A DNA stretch of 64,000 nt from Linum tenue (GCA_946122785.1 CAMGYJ010000008.1:22407475-22471474); one strand, 5' to 3'; shown: positions 1 through 12,500, numbered from the stretch's first letter. The notes: generated by a model from the sequence alone, not told the origin. Program-made: numbers and translations.

Positions 1-2083
1 TACCTGCAAGCTAAATGCACCGCGGACGAGCATTTCGTTATCGAACTAAAGAAGGATGACGACGACCGGCTTATTAACATTTTCTGGGCCGATAGTATTT
101 CTGTTGCTGATTATGCATGCTTTGGTGAATTACTGTCATTCGATGCTACTTACAAAAGGAACATTTACCAGATGCCTCTCGTGATTTTTTCAGGTACTTT
201 TCCTTCACACATAGAATTATCCCGAGCATGCTAAAATAACCCTGAAGGTTGCATAATCTAACTTTGTTTGAACTTTTTAAGGTGTCAACCACCATTCGCA
301 AACTTGCGTATTTGCATGTGCTTTCTTGGCTAACGAGAGAGAGGACAATTATATTTGGGTGTTGGGAGCTTTGAAGAGAAGGCTAGGCGGTGTAGATCCC
401 AAGACTGTTATTACAGATGGGGATAGAGCAATGCGTAATGCTATTCAGAAAGTATTTCCCGATGCAACACATCGTCTATGTTCCTGGCATATAGACAAGA
501 CTATAACCAGAAATGTGAAGAATCATCCAACTTTTTTGCCCCGATGGAAGCATTTTGTGTCAGCTGACTGGGAACCTTCAGAATTCGAAGAAAAGTGGAA
601 AACAGTGGTTGAGGAATGCTCCCTTCAGCACAACAATTGGGTCTCCAATTTATTTGACCAAAGACATGAATGGGGGTATGCATATTTGCGTTCGAAGTTC
701 TTCGCAGGCTTGAGTACAACATCAAGATGTGAAGGACTGAACTCTCAACTTGCCAACTATATCGAGAAGGATAAAAATCTCCTTGAGTTCTTTATTCACT
801 TTGATCGTTGGACTAGGGATATGAGGGAGAATGAGCGTCATGCTGATTTTGAATCCATTCATCGAGAACGAACCATCACAAGCAATGTCTTAGTCTCACT
901 TCAGAAGAGTGGAGCGGCGGTTTTCACAAAGAACGCATTCTTCTTATTCAGAGACGAGGTTGAAAAGTCGGCATGTTGCATAAGGTTGGAGACAGAGCAA
1001 TCGGAAATTGAGCATGTGTACAAGGTCAAGGTGTCTGGCATGGCTAAGGTATTTCAAGTCACGTACGCAGTTGAACCCTTTGCAATGGAATGTTGTTGTA
1101 ATCACTACAATTATATGGGAATACCATGTCGTCATATGATTTTTGTACTGAAAGAAGAGAGCATACTGGAACTTCCTGAAGGCCTAGTACGTCGAAGATG
1201 GTCAAAGAAGCCGAAGACACTAGAGAGCTTGGACGAACCGGGCAGACTAGATGAATCGCAACTTTTCGCATTGAGGTTTGCCATGACTATCACTTTTAAA
1301 TTTTTTTTTTTAGTATTGGTTCGAAGCTAGGTGAACATTAATTTTACTCACTTTGTATAAAATCTTGTGTCAATCAGGTATGGTACTATTCAACAACACA
1401 GCTTACAACTAATGTTAAAAGGGGCAAAATCTAGTGAGTGCTTCAAGATTGCTCGTGAGGGAATTCAATCATTATGTGAACAGTTGGACATGGTGGACAC
1501 TGGCAACGTGGACATACCCGGCATTAATAGGCCGAAGGCGAATGAAATTTTGTTGGATCCATTACAAGTCAAAGCTAAAGGTTCGGGGGCTAAAAAATCT
1601 AAACGGAAGAAAGGAGAACCACGACAGTGTAGCAATTGCCAGGAATTTGGCCACTATAGGACCCGATGCCCACATCCTGTTGGCTATGTGAAGCCAACCT
1701 CAAACGGTGATGCCCCGAATGATGGTGTTTCGGAAGAAGGTGGCGGTGGCGATGACAACGATGTTGATCCTCCCACCACTCAAGATCAGTCGGAAACAGT
1801 ACAGAAGAGAAGGCAAAAGCATTGCAGTAAGTGCGGTTCTACCAATCATAATGCAAGAACATGTACTGGGTCAGGACCATCGGATGATGAAAATGACGAT
1901 GATGAAAATGACGATGACGACGATTATGAGCAACCTAGGGTAAGAATAAGATATAATTGTTCGTGTCTACACAATGCAGTTGCATCCAATATTTGTGTAC
2001 GTCTAAAATCGTCGTTATCGATTTTGCAGAAGAGGCCTGTTACAAGAAGTAGCAAACTAAGGATTGTTGAAAACTTGGAGTGA
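1..2083 (+). CDS. FAR1/FHY3-type MULE transposase, 5' end outside window
   Basis: A Mutator-like (MULE) transposase of the FAR1/FHY3 class, which in plants are nuclear transposases or transcription factors derived from them. I read four exons with GT-AG introns: 1-193, 282-1275, 1378-1939 and 2030-2083. Together they keep one frame of 600 codons plus a stop. The catalytic DDE triad is visible: D in SFDATY (exon 1), D in ITDGD (about 411-425) and E in SRCEGLNSQ (about 724-750). A SWIM zinc finger (CxC...CxH, ECCCNHYNYMGIPCRH) lies at about 1088-1135. Two CCHC zinc knuckles follow in exon 3 (QCSNCQEFGHYRTRC and HCSKCGSTNHNARTC), then an acidic stretch rich in Asp and Asn, then a basic tail. The N-terminal FAR1 DNA-binding domain would lie upstream of the window. 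No internal stop is seen, so it may be functional. A domesticated FRS-like gene is the alternative; the zinc-knuckle tail is more typical of MULE proteins. Confidence 0.85.
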
Positions 2084-2637
2084 AGATGGACGTCCTTATC
2101 CTATTCGGATTAGGACTAATGGACTATGTGAAGACTGCCAGTATCAGCTTGAAGCGGCGTCGTTTGATTTATAAGAAGACTGTTGCCATCTGCGGTGTCG
2201 TTTTACTTGTGTATCATTTTAACGGTGTGTCTCTTTGGTTTATAAGAAGACTACTGCCTGCTACGGTGTCGTTTTATTTAGTTCGGATGGATTTGATTGA
2301 ATTCGACCTGGAGGTTTTTCCCTAAATATATCATGTGCAACATTTCAGTTGAATTATTTTTCTCACTCGTTTTTTTTATTGAATTATTAGATCGGATTTT
2401 TTACTTGTTTATAAATTTACTTACTTTTGGCCACTAAAATTATGACATGTAATTTGGGCGTGAAATGACAAGAGCATGCGCCGACAGAGGACTTCTGAAA
2501 ATGGAGGCAGTAATCAAGAAATAAAATACAGTATGTTTATTTAGTGAAATATCCCTCACCGATATATTATTAAGATCTCAAACACTAAAAGTACAAATCT
2601 TGAAAAACAAAACAATTTACTTTCCCTCCTCCCACTT

Positions 2638-2874
2638 TTATACTATACATATGGCAACTTTTCCCTCTTGTATATATTTTGGGAGCATGATCAACAAGTA
2701 CGCGTCAATGTCGCACAAAAGAACCATCATATGACGTAGGGTTCCACAACACCTATTATGGAATCGCAACAACATATGATGATTCTTCAGGCGATATTGA
2801 AACGGCGACTTATTGTCATTGCTCCCCTCCCTGCCTCTAACAAAGACCCTGCATGGAGCGAAAAGGAGAAACAA
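2638..2874 (-). CDS. Short conserved hypothetical ORF, copy 1
   Basis: A 78-codon minus-strand reading frame whose sequence (core FVRGREGSNDNKSP, then HHMLLRFHNRCCGT) is preserved in the duplicated module at 4886-5125 with scattered substitutions and no stop. I do not recognise the family. A run of CT-rich leader-like sequence and the telomere-like tract lie upstream on the same strand, and a pyrimidine tract followed by CAG precedes the conserved frame, so it may be an internal exon of a decayed gene. With only two copies at close range, shared frame could simply reflect recent duplication, so coding status is weakly supported. Confidence 0.3.
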   Translation of the reverse strand: MFLLFAPCRVFVRGREGSNDNKSPFQYRLKNHHMLLRFHNRCCGTLRHMMVLLCDIDAYLLIMLPKYIQEGKVAICIV

Positions 2875-3451
2875 TACAACGAAGGATTTAGTTTAACAGT
2901 CATAACAATTACATAACTAAAGGAACTGAGATCTAAAATAATACGCAGTCTCATCTTTACCACTGCACCCGAAAATAAAGCATGGACAGGAGGACGAAGA
3001 GGCGGATGGGGATGATTTTCGGGGTTGAGAAGATGGGAGAAAGGGGTCTTTTCAGGGATTTGAGAGGAGGAACGGACAACAGCAGGAGATGAGTGCCTCT
3101 TGGGTTTCGGAGCATGGTCTCTCCCTCTCTGATTAAAGAATTTATAAATGAGCTCATAAATTTACTTTGCCTTCCCAGCCCTTCCCATTTACTGAAAATC
3201 ACACTCCCTACCGCTGCCTCGGCCTTGGTAACGTCAGCACTGGTTAGGGGCAAATGCGACTTTCCGAAAACGGCGATATCTGATTGGGTGACACGCCGCG
3301 GTTAGGATTGAAGCTCTTTCACCATCGGATTAAACGAAAATTTAGGAATTGACGGCGGGAGATGGGGATGTGCTTTTAGACTGGCTTTGTAGATTAAATA
3401 ACTTTTTCGTTTACCAAAATTAATCTAGAGATTTGGTACATGTAATTGTAA

Positions 3452-3496
3452 CCCTAAACCCTAAACCCTAAACCCTAAACCCTAAACCCTAAACCC
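3452..3496. repeat. Interstitial telomeric repeat (CCCTAAA)6
   Basis: Six perfect head-to-tail CCCTAAA units plus CCC. This is the Arabidopsis-type plant telomere repeat on its C-rich strand. It is too short and too embedded in other DNA to be a chromosome end. It could act as telo-box-like regulatory DNA or mark a repaired break. Confidence 0.95.
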
Positions 3497-4559
3497 GAAC
3501 CAATCAATACCATATACTCTACAACAATAACACCTTAGAGCATCTCCATCCCATTGCTAAACCAACCTTTAGCAATTGGCAATGCCAAACCCTAATACAC
3601 GAACCAATCAATAACATATACACTAAACCATCAACACCTTACATAATTCGAATAAAACAACGACAAAAAACAATCACTCAAAAATTAAGTCGTTTTTTTG
3701 GTTCACTTTGAGTTATAATACATGCATTACCTTTTTGTTGGGCCCACCAACAATCACTCAAAAATGAATGATTATAAATCTCTACTAAAAGGTGAGATTG
3801 TTAATGAGGGATTGTCTACCCTACCCTACTTTTTGTTTCATCGTTACCCTTCCAAACAAAGTATTTTCCTAATACATGCATTGAATCAATACATCAAATG
3901 ATAATACACTAATTGGCCTAATACATCAATTTGAAGAATCACAACTTCCAAACGATTAAAGTTGCTAAAGTGGCATTTGGGACCATATATTTGCTCGGTG
4001 TTGGAAACTTGAACTGAAACTGGAAGTCCTCCTATGCCGAGTCGTTTGGTATATAAGAAGACTGTTGGCTCTTGCGGTGTCGTTTAATTTATGCACTCAT
4101 TAATGGTCACTTGATGGCAATTTGTAAGCACTTGATGGTAATTGAGAATACTACACCTCCCCCTAGTAATTTGACATTACCACGTTTTCTTACTTCTTTT
4201 TCCAAATTCCATACCATCAATTCTCACAAACTAAACCTTATCCAAACGTGAGTTTTTTTTTCAATTTCCACAAGTCAATTCCTTGGTTTTGTAAAACATG
4301 GAAATTCAGACAAATTTCAACGTTTTAAAATTTCCACATCCAAACGACCCTAAATAAATCATGTGCAACATTTCAGTTGAATAATCTTGAGAACTATTTT
4401 TTTTTATTCAATTATTACATAGTATTTTTTGCACTAATTTTGAGCACTCACTAAATGTGTAGAGCATGTGGCTATAGAGGAGCAGAGTTCGAAATCCGGC
4501 AAAAAATCCGGTTGGCCCAATCGTAAAGACTTCTAAAAATGGAGTCAGTAGTCAACAAA

Positions 4560-4765
4560 TAAAGTACAGTATTTTTATTGGGACTGTAGGATTCCCTCCA
4601 AATTTTAGAAGATCTCAAACGCTAAAGTACAAAGTACAGTATTTTTATTGGGAGTGTAGGATCCCCTGCAGATTTAGAAGATCTCAAACGCTAATAGTAC
4701 AAAGTACAGTATTTTTATTGGGAGTGGAGGATCCCTCGCATATTTAGAAGATCTCAAACACTTTT
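4560..4765. repeat. Minisatellite, three units of about 66-70 bp
   Basis: Units start with aaagtacagtatttttattg and end with agatctcaaac; they begin near 4560, 4630 and 4697. The homologous stretch in module copy 1 (about 2520-2590) has only one unit, so the expansion happened after the tandem duplication. Confidence 0.8.
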
Positions 4766-4885
4766 GGAAGCCGCCATGGAAGCGAAGAGAGAAGCAGAAG
4801 AAAAAATAACAAAACAGTATACAAACATAAACAAATGTTACATAGAGTCGAACAAAAACAAAAAGCTGTACTTTCCCTAACTATT

Positions 4886-5125
4886 TTATCCTATTATACA
4901 TATGGCAACTTTCCTATCTTGTATACATTTTGGGAGCATGATCAACAAGTACGCGTCAATATGGCGCAGAAGAATCACCACATGAAGTAGGGTTCCACAA
5001 CACCTATTATGGAATCGCAACAACATGTGATGATTCTTCTGGCTATATTCAGACGGCGACTTATTGTCATTGCTCCCCTCCCTGCCTCTAACAAAGACCC
5101 TGCATGGAGAGAAAAGGAGAAACAA
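4886..5125 (-). CDS. Short conserved hypothetical ORF, copy 2
   Basis: Paralogue of the 2638-2874 ORF, 79 codons, sharing the same start context and most residues. Differences are mainly in the middle (about 5000-5060). No recognisable domain. See the first copy for the caveat on coding status. Confidence 0.3.
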   Translation of the reverse strand: MFLLFSPCRVFVRGREGSNDNKSPSEYSQKNHHMLLRFHNRCCGTLLHVVILLRHIDAYLLIMLPKCIQDRKVAICIIG

Positions 5126-5764
5126 TACAACGAAGGATTTAGTTTAACAGTCACGATCTAACAATGACATAATGAAAGGAAATGAGATCTAAAATAATAC
5201 GCAGTCTCATCATTACCACTGCACCCGAAAATAAAGCATGGGATAGGAGGACGAGAGGCGGATGGAGTTGATTTTCGGGGTTTCATATTGAGAAGATGGA
5301 AGAAAGGGTTCTTTTCAGGGATTGAGAGGAGGAGGAACGAACAGCAGCAGGAGTGGTTTTCGGAGTCTCATATTGGGAAGATGGAAGAAAGGGTTCTTTT
5401 CAAGGATCGGAGCACGGTCTCTCCTTCACTGATTAACGAATTTAAAGATTGACTCGTAATTACTTTTACTTTCCCTCCCTTCACATTTACTGAAAATTAC
5501 AGTCCCTACCACTGCCTCGGCCTTGGTAACGCCAGCATTGGTTATGGGCAAAAGCGACTTTTCGAATTCGGCAATATCTGATTGGGTGACACGCACGCGA
5601 CGAGGATCGAAGGTATTTCACCATCGGATCAAGGGAAAAGTTTAGGAATTGACGGTGGGAAATGGGGATGTACTTTTTTAAATAGTCTGAATTTGTAGAT
5701 TAACTAACTTTTTCGTTTACCAACATTACTCTATTGATCTGGTTTATGTTATTCTAACTTGAAA

Positions 5765-5785
5765 CCCTAAACCCTAAACCCTAAA
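5765..5785. repeat. Interstitial telomeric repeat (CCCTAAA)3
   Basis: Three perfect CCCTAAA units at the end of module copy 2, in the position corresponding to the six-unit tract of copy 1. Confidence 0.9.
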
Positions 5786-6239
5786 CCAAACCCTAATACA
5801 CGAACCAATCAATATCATATACTCTACAACAATAAGAACACCTTATAGGCTTATACCGTAACCAATCAATAACATATATACTTTAAACCATCAACACCTT
5901 GCTCCTCCCTTATACGTCCATAACCTTCAAGACCTTATACTGTATACCAACAACACCTTCTTCTATCTCCATCCCCAACTTTCAATTTATAATAAGTGTT
6001 TCCTTTGAAATATAAAATGGAACCCACCTTGGCAATTACTAGCATAATGTAGGGATGTAGATGAATAGAAATTGTTAAGTGATGAATTGCTAAAATTGAT
6101 GATGTGGCGGTAGGGACCTCGTTTAGAAATTGTTGTTCAATTTTAGGGATGAAGATGATCAATATACTAACCCAATACCATATACTCTAAACCATCAAAA
6201 CCTTATACAATATCTTATTTTAGGGATGGAGATGATCAA

Positions 6240-7230
6240 TACACTAACCCAATACCATGTACTCTAAACCATCAACACCTTATACAATATCGTATACCTA
6301 TACGCTGATAAATTAAAATTATAACTTGCTTTTCAAAACATAAATTAAAAATTGATACCTCACTAAGTATCGAACCACAAACCTCTACTAATTTGACTAA
6401 GCAAATAAGAGACAATTAACCAATTAAGCTACATCACATTGATGACCATCTTGCATAATTTCGCTTTCTTATTAAGTGAAGGGTTAAAATGATCGATAAA
6501 TATATCACAGGGGATTGTTTCAACTTCGCCGGGGACTGAGAGAGTGGAAAAGGGGTAATTATTCTACCAAAACAGAAAAGAAAAGGGGAAATTAATGAAG
6601 AGTTAAATTGGACGGATTGTCTTTACCACGCCACTACAAAATCATTCGGAGCAAAAACACGCAGGTTCAAATCAAACAATAAATTATCAGCATTTATAAG
6701 CAGATATAAAGCATTTATAAGCAGATATAACGAATTATGTCTTAGTAATAAGGCATGATCAGCATTTATAAGCAAATATAAAGAAAATATATAATCGAGA
6801 AAAAATAAGACAGCACCTACCCTCACCCTTTAACCAATCGATACCATATGCTCTAAACCATCAACACCTTATAACCTACCCATATAACATATACTCTATA
6901 CCATCAACAACCTAATACCCTAAGCAGTCAGTACCCATTTCCTCTAACATCAACACCTTATACAACAATCGTATACCTATACGCTGATAAAATTTTACAT
7001 TTTGAAAATACTTGCCCAACTAAAGTACATAGGTACTTCAAAAGTGAAACTCTAACTTTCGTTTCAAAACATAAATTCAAAAAATATCCTCACTCAGTAT
7101 CCAACCACAAGCCTCTAATTAGTCTACAAGAGGTTTGTTATGTACGAGTGCATTGCATAAAGAGGGGAAATCGGTGAGAGAGTGGAATGGGATCTCAATT
7201 AATGAAGAGTTAAATTGGGCGGATTGTAGT
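6240..7230. repeat. Imperfect direct duplication, about 0.6 kb apart
   Basis: The series cgtatacctatacgctgata, cctcactaagtatc/cctcactcagtatcc, gagagagtgga, and taatgaagagttaaattg occurs in the same order at about 6286-6625 and 6969-7230. Indels are common. No gene is supported in this stretch. Confidence 0.65.
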
Positions 7231-7329
7231 TTACCTCGTACCGCTAAATGTGTAAAGAGACACGCTAGCATTTACCAAATTCCAAAAAAGATGGAACACA
7301 GAATTATGTTTAAATTGCGTGAACTCAAT

Positions 7330-8540
7330 GAATGATCAGGATTTTAGAAGCAGAAGCAGATGAAAATAAGTAAAACAAAGAATCGCCACTGAGAGTCTGA
7401 GATAGACAATTATCAAAGGCCCAACCTAATGACAATCCGGAACTCAGTATCTATTATCAACAAACTAGGTGTCATGGGTCCATGTACAAGCCCACGTTTG
7501 AATGTTATTTAAAAGCCTGCAAAAATCAATGATCAGACCCAGTCCAACTAGAATTAGTCCTAAACGCAGCGTTAATACATAAACACAAATTAAGGAGACC
7601 TCTCCATCTGATTCGAATCAAATTAGGTCTTCTTCATCTCCTTCCTCAATCCTCTGGGCGAGACGAACACTGCATATCAGGAAACCTTAATTTCACCGAG
7701 TGATAGAAGTTTCGAGAAAATGACAATAACGCTAAGACAAGATGACAAAGCACTAGCGACATGAACCCTAGGGTTAGCAAATCTCTTTCAAGGGTTCTTT
7801 TGGAAACGAAAAGTTTGATGAACACAATAATAGACATGGTCGCCGTAATCGTGTTAGAAAGAGTAAGGCGAGTAAATTCCGCACGAAAATAAAATGGCGA
7901 TGAACAAAACGTCGATTTGTGGATAAAAGGATTTGGGGTTCTAAACGATGATTATGTGAGGATTTCATATTGGATGGGGATCTTCTCTTCGAATGTGGAT
8001 ACATAGATTTGGCGTATGAAACATGATGATGTTGGGGATTTGAGATTGGATAGGGAGCTAAATCGAATGTGGATCAAATAATAAAAGGATTTGGGTTTCG
8101 AAACGATGATTTTGTTGGAGATTTCAGATTTGATAGGCAGCTTATGATCGAACTTCGAACTTAGAGTTAGAGGGGACCCTCCAAGGCGAATGAGGGATCG
8201 TAGAAGGGAGACTGGAAATTGGTTAGGGCGGCGGGTCGTATCCATAGGGTTTAACCTCTTAATCGCTATCATTAAACCGGGTACAGTTAGGTTGAAGTCC
8301 GTAGAAGTCACCATAAACGCTTCGTGATGCATTTGGTAATTTTCCTTGCCCCCGGTTACCCGTACCCCGGATTTTGCCCTGGGCACCGTAGAACTGCCCA
8401 TATATATATATATATATATATAATTTTGATTTATATTTTTTTTTTTGGCGGCAAATAGCATGTCCTTTTTCCCCTCTTCTTCCTCTGCACACAATCATCA
8501 CCGCCGCCCTTCTCTCCATTCAATCCCGATCCAAATATGG
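7330..8540. other. No supported gene; degenerate repeats and TA microsatellite
   Basis: Between 7920 and 8150 a phrase (aaaggatttgg followed by aaacgatgatt and a gatttcatattggat-like stretch) recurs two to three times in decayed form. A pure TA run of 22 nt lies at 8401-8422. Minus-strand frames of up to 180 codons cross this region, but they run through the microsatellite and show no domain, so I do not call them genes. Confidence 0.6.
8401..8422. repeat. (TA)11 microsatellite
   Basis: Eleven uninterrupted TA dinucleotides. Confidence 0.95.
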
Positions 8541-8544
8541 CGTA

Positions 8545-9330
8545 ATCCACATCAATGACCACTCAATCTCCTTCTTTTTGACCTCCACAAAACCCTCGAC
8601 CATACTCTCTCATCTTCTTCGAGCCATGTTTTCTGGATTTTTTGGGGCGGAGTCGCCGGTGGGTCAGAGGTTCAGGTCGTCCATGAGACAAGCCCCGCGT
8701 GGGCTATTGAAGTCGATGAGTACAAGAACGAGCTCGAGTAGCAGCAGGAGCAACAACCGATTTCCCACCCTCGTCGCCGCAGTCGCCGATCTGAAGTAGT
8801 CCAGATATGCTTCCTCGATACAACCGACGAGAGCCCTCAATAATCGATTCGATGGATCGAAGCTCCTGACTGCTTCTGCTTCCACCTCTGGAACGCGTGA
8901 GAGGAGCCGGGGACCGACTAGGTCGTCGTGATTGATTCCTGCATGAATCTGCGGGACTCCATTTTCAACGAGAGCGACGAGCAATGGACAAGTGTCCTCT
9001 TGAAAATCTGCCTCAATTTGACCACGGGGAAATCCACCCGCCGCCCGATCGCCTCCGAGCAGGTGAACCAGGAGGCAGGAATGGTGAACCGGAACCTGCT
9101 TGTGGAGAAAGACACACGGGAGAAGTCGACCGGTCAGTCACAAGAAACGAGATCTCAGCGAGTCCGCCACGAAAACGGAATCCACTATCAAGAAGTTACT
9201 CGGCTCGAAGCGTCCGTTCTATTTCCCTCTCGATGCGGAGGTCGTTCCGTTCTCTGGATTCGACAGCAGGGAAACTACCGCCACCGCTGATACTAACAAA
9301 GAAGTGAACGAGGAGGCAAAGTGGGAAACT
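8545..9330 (+). pseudogene. GC-rich coding-like relic, unidentified
   Basis: This stretch is distinctly more GC-rich than its AT-rich neighbours and reads like coding DNA that shifts frame. One frame is open from about 8928 to 9290, another from 8984 to 9307, and a third from 9100 to 9381. The overlapping open frames and the lack of one continuous product suggest a frameshifted exon or captured gene fragment. I do not recognise the product. It ends where the AT-rich DNA before the LINE insertion begins (about 9330). Confidence 0.35.
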
Positions 9331-9484
9331 TTTTTCTTTTTCTTACAATTCATTTTATTTGATTTATTTATTTTAATTTAAGTAATATTTTCTTTTGTGG
9401 CACATACGTGGGTGCCACCTAAGCATTACTTCAAATATGGTCAAACGAAAGCTGAACAATGTTTGGCCAATAGTTAATTCCAAC

Positions 9485-9501
9485 GGAGAACAAAAATTCT
9501 T
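9485..9501. repeat. LINE target-site duplication, left copy
   Basis: The 17-nt sequence ggagaacaaaaattctt is repeated exactly at 15592-15608, and the two copies bracket the LINE. Confidence 0.9.
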
Positions 9502-9537
9502 TTTTTTTTATGAAAGGGTGCAAAGCACCACAACCTC

Positions 9538-12500
9538 TTATTCAATTATCGAGCGAACGGTAAAACCGCCAACAGAGTCAAAAAGGGCCCAACGGCTTAC
9601 ATCAAGGTCAGAAAGAGCAATAGGATGATAGCCTGGAGACAACGAGTGTCCCTTATGAGCGAGGCAATCGGCCAAGAAGTTGGCCTCTCTATAAATGTGT
9701 GTGATCCGGACTTCCCACTCCCGGCGCAACAGAGACTGAAACGCCAAGGTGAGACTAGCGTGCTGGTGACTATGGCTTCCGGTGTCCTGAAGAAGCGTGA
9801 TAGCTGTCTGTGAGTCCAGTTGCAACTCCACCCTGCGGTATCCTGCATCCCACGCAATCTCGAGGCCCTTGAGTGCCCCCCAAATTTCTGCTCTGGTAAT
9901 GGTACATTTCCCCAGGTTCATCGCATAGGCCCCTAACAAGCGACCCTGCCAGTCTCTAAGCACTCCTCCTGCAGCGGTAGACCCTGACGGGCGCAGAAGC
10001 GACCCGTCGGAGTTCACTGTGATCCACCCTGTCGGGGCCGGTCTCCACCCCACGGCCATGTCTCGACGCGACCCCGACCTCCCCAGTGATAAGTTGTTTT
10101 CCGCCTGCTTACTCTGCTGAGCGACGACCTCCCAGGCTAGGATACTTTGCGCTAACTTGTTAGGGGTTTCTGCGATGCCTGAAAAAATGAAACCATTCCG
10201 AGCACGCCAAAGGAACCAACAGGTAAAACCAAATCGGACCTGGCTTTGGGGGCACCTTGAGAGATCAGTAAACCATTCTTGAAACTGACGAGCATCATCC
10301 GGAGCTATGGCCGCTGGAAGCATCTCCCTCCAAACCTGTCTCGCGAACTGACACCGGCGCAGGACATGCTCGAGCGACTCTGTGTTCGTCTGACAGCGAG
10401 GACAAGCTGCATGATCGGCTAAGTGTCGCCGGGTTCGCTCCATGTTGGTGAGAAGTTTGCCGTGCGCTGCAAGCCACAGAAAGTGGCGTATTCGGCTCGG
10501 TCCTGGCCAACTCCAAAGGGACTTCCAGCTGTTATCCGCCTCCGCGTCATCCACTTCGGCCACCAAGTTGTAAGCAGACTTTATAGAAAAGTCCCCTTTA
10601 GGCTCCAACCCCCAGACAAGCTCATCAGCACCGAGATCCCCCTTTGGAACGGGCATACCCACAACCTGCAACAACAACTCAGGTGGTATGTAGCGGGAAA
10701 ACAAAGAAACATCCCACTCACCTGTGGACGTCACCATGTCTGCAACGCTAGCTCCTCCGTTGAAGTTGTCGTCGATGTTGATGATATGATCAGCAAGACA
10801 CACGCAGCTATCAAGCCAAACCGCATCCCAGAAGCTCGACGATTTCCCATCCCGAATACTCCAACGGGCACCTCATCCAGTCTTCCTGCGTGCACGAACA
10901 ACACCGTTAGGCCCCTCCTTTAGGTACTTTTCTGTTAGGATACGTACCCAAAGCTCATCGGGGCATTTCAAAATGGTCCAAGCAAGCTTGACAAGATAGG
11001 CGCTATTGAGGTCCCGAGCTTTACGCAGTCCTAGTCCTCCTTGGTCCTTCGGGCGGCAGACAGTCTCCCAATCAACCAAATGGATTCTTCGCCTCCCCTG
11101 TTGAGATCCCCAGATGAAACCCCGAATCCGCCTATCAATGGTATCACAAACGGCCGCCGGGAGGACTGAAGTTTGCATGGCGTACGACGGAATGGCATTC
11201 AGGACGGACAAAGCCAGGGTAACCCGTCCTGCCAGGGAGAGGTTTTCCGCCTTCCAACCTGCAAGCTTCTGATCCACCCGGTCAATGAGATACTGGTAAG
11301 TCTTCTTCATGATCCTCCCATGAAGCACTGGTACCCCTAGATACCGGCCAAGATCTTGGGTCATGGGGATCCCAAGGTTTTGGCTGATATCCCGGCTTAA
11401 CTCCCGCTTCACATTACGAGAGAAATAAACTCTCGACTTCTCCTTGCTAACCATCTCTCCCGATGCTTCACAGAACTGCTTCAGACAATCCATAATAATG
11501 TTCACCTGTTCCTGCGAGGCTTCAGCAAACAACACAAGATCGTCAGCAAAAAAGAGATGGGAAAGTTTCGTACCACCTCGAACCAGCTGGATAGGTTTCC
11601 ACTTCCCGTTGCTCACTGCCTCCTCTATCAGGTGGCTCAGCCTTTCAATGCAGAGGGTGAAAAGGTAGGGAGACAGAGGGCACCCTTGCCGAATTCCTCT
11701 GGTAGGCTTGAACTTCTCAGTTGCTGCTCCCTCCCACAAGATCTCCATGGCCGGAGTAGAGACGCAGCTCATCACCGCTCTAGAAAACTCCGCTGGTAGC
11801 CCTGCCTGATCCAACGTGTCGGCAATGCTCCATTTCAGGCGGTCATAGGCCTTCGCAAGGTCGATTTTGAGAACAATATGCCTCTTGTTGCCCTGTTTGG
11901 AGTGCATGGAGTGCACTACCTCCTGCAGAATGATGATGTTGTCCTGGATATGTCTACCTGGTACAAAGCTCGTCTGAGTAGGGGCCACCAACTGATGCAT
12001 CAAGGGTTTCAAACGCTCCGCCAAGCACTTTGTAAACGCTTTATACACAACGTTGCAAAGGCTGATGGGTCTGAAGTCGGCCACTCTCTCTGGTTGCGTG
12101 ACCTTGGGAATGAGGACCAGGAGGGTCTCGTTGATCTCTGCCACACGTTCCGGGTTTCTGAAGCATTCGGTCAGGAAGACAACAACCTTGTCACCCACGG
12201 TGCTCCAGCATTTTTGGAAGAATAGCGGTTGAAAACCGTCTTTCCCGGGAGCCTTAAAGGCGCCCATCGACTTGAGAGCACTCAGCACTTCAGCAGCTTC
12301 CAGCTCCCTCGCAGTAGAGTTAAAATCACCATCCCCAATTGGGAACTCATCATTCAAGGGTGACCCAGTTTCCACGGAGTCCGTATAGAGGTCTTTAAAG
12401 AACTCACGGACTAGCCTCTGCAGCTCCGATGGGTTATCAACCCACTCATTGGCATCATTCTTGAGTTTCCGGATTCGATTTCTGCACCGGCGCTTGATTG

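Larger units (their letters stand above)
2155..3500. repeat. Tandem module copy 1, ends in telomere-like tract
   Basis: This block begins in the 3' region of the upstream transposase gene (tataagaagactgttg near 2170) and ends at the CCCTAAA tract. It is repeated at 4035-5790 in the same order and orientation, sharing the catgtgcaacatttcagttg stretch, the minus-strand short ORF and the telomere-like end. The shared order indicates one tandem duplication rather than independent insertions. Confidence 0.75.
4035..5790. repeat. Tandem module copy 2
   Basis: Second copy of the 2155-3500 module. It is longer because about 250 bp (roughly 4100-4350, ending catccaaacgaccct) is inserted near its start, and because a 66-70-bp piece containing aaagtacagtatttttattg and aagatctcaaac is tandemly repeated three times between 4560 and 4765. 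Confidence 0.75.
3499..7000. repeat. Dispersed degenerate 40-bp phrase (ccaatcaataccatatactc)
   Basis: A phrase of about 40 bp, roughly ccaatcaataccatatactc followed by taaaccatcaacaccttata, recurs near 3500, 3602, 5803, 5862, 6172, 6244, 6833, 6880 and 6950. Several copies directly follow CCCTAAA or CCCTAA tracts. This accounts for most of the AT-rich DNA between the two modules and 7.0 kb; I see no gene here. Confidence 0.6.

Noticed and set aside
326..328. Translation start of the FAR1-type transposase
   Set aside because: The codon is TTG, and homology plus splice sites show the frame continues upstream into 282-325 and exon 1 at 1-193.
3452..3496. Chromosome end
   Set aside because: Only six units, internal, with unrelated DNA on both sides and a second short tract 2.3 kb away.
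3532..3990. MITE starting gagcatctccatccc
   Set aside because: The start resembles a common plant MITE end, but no inverted partner or target duplication was found.
6360..6445. tRNA-like sequence (cctctactaatttgacta...caattaagctac)
   Set aside because: No cloverleaf with a credible T-arm and acceptor stem could be drawn.
7952..8494. 180-codon minus-strand frame as a gene
   Set aside because: It crosses the TA microsatellite and degenerate repeats and has no recognisable motif.
10423..10923. 166-codon plus-strand frame
   Set aside because: Antisense to the zf-RVT/RT part of the LINE, which explains the low stop density.
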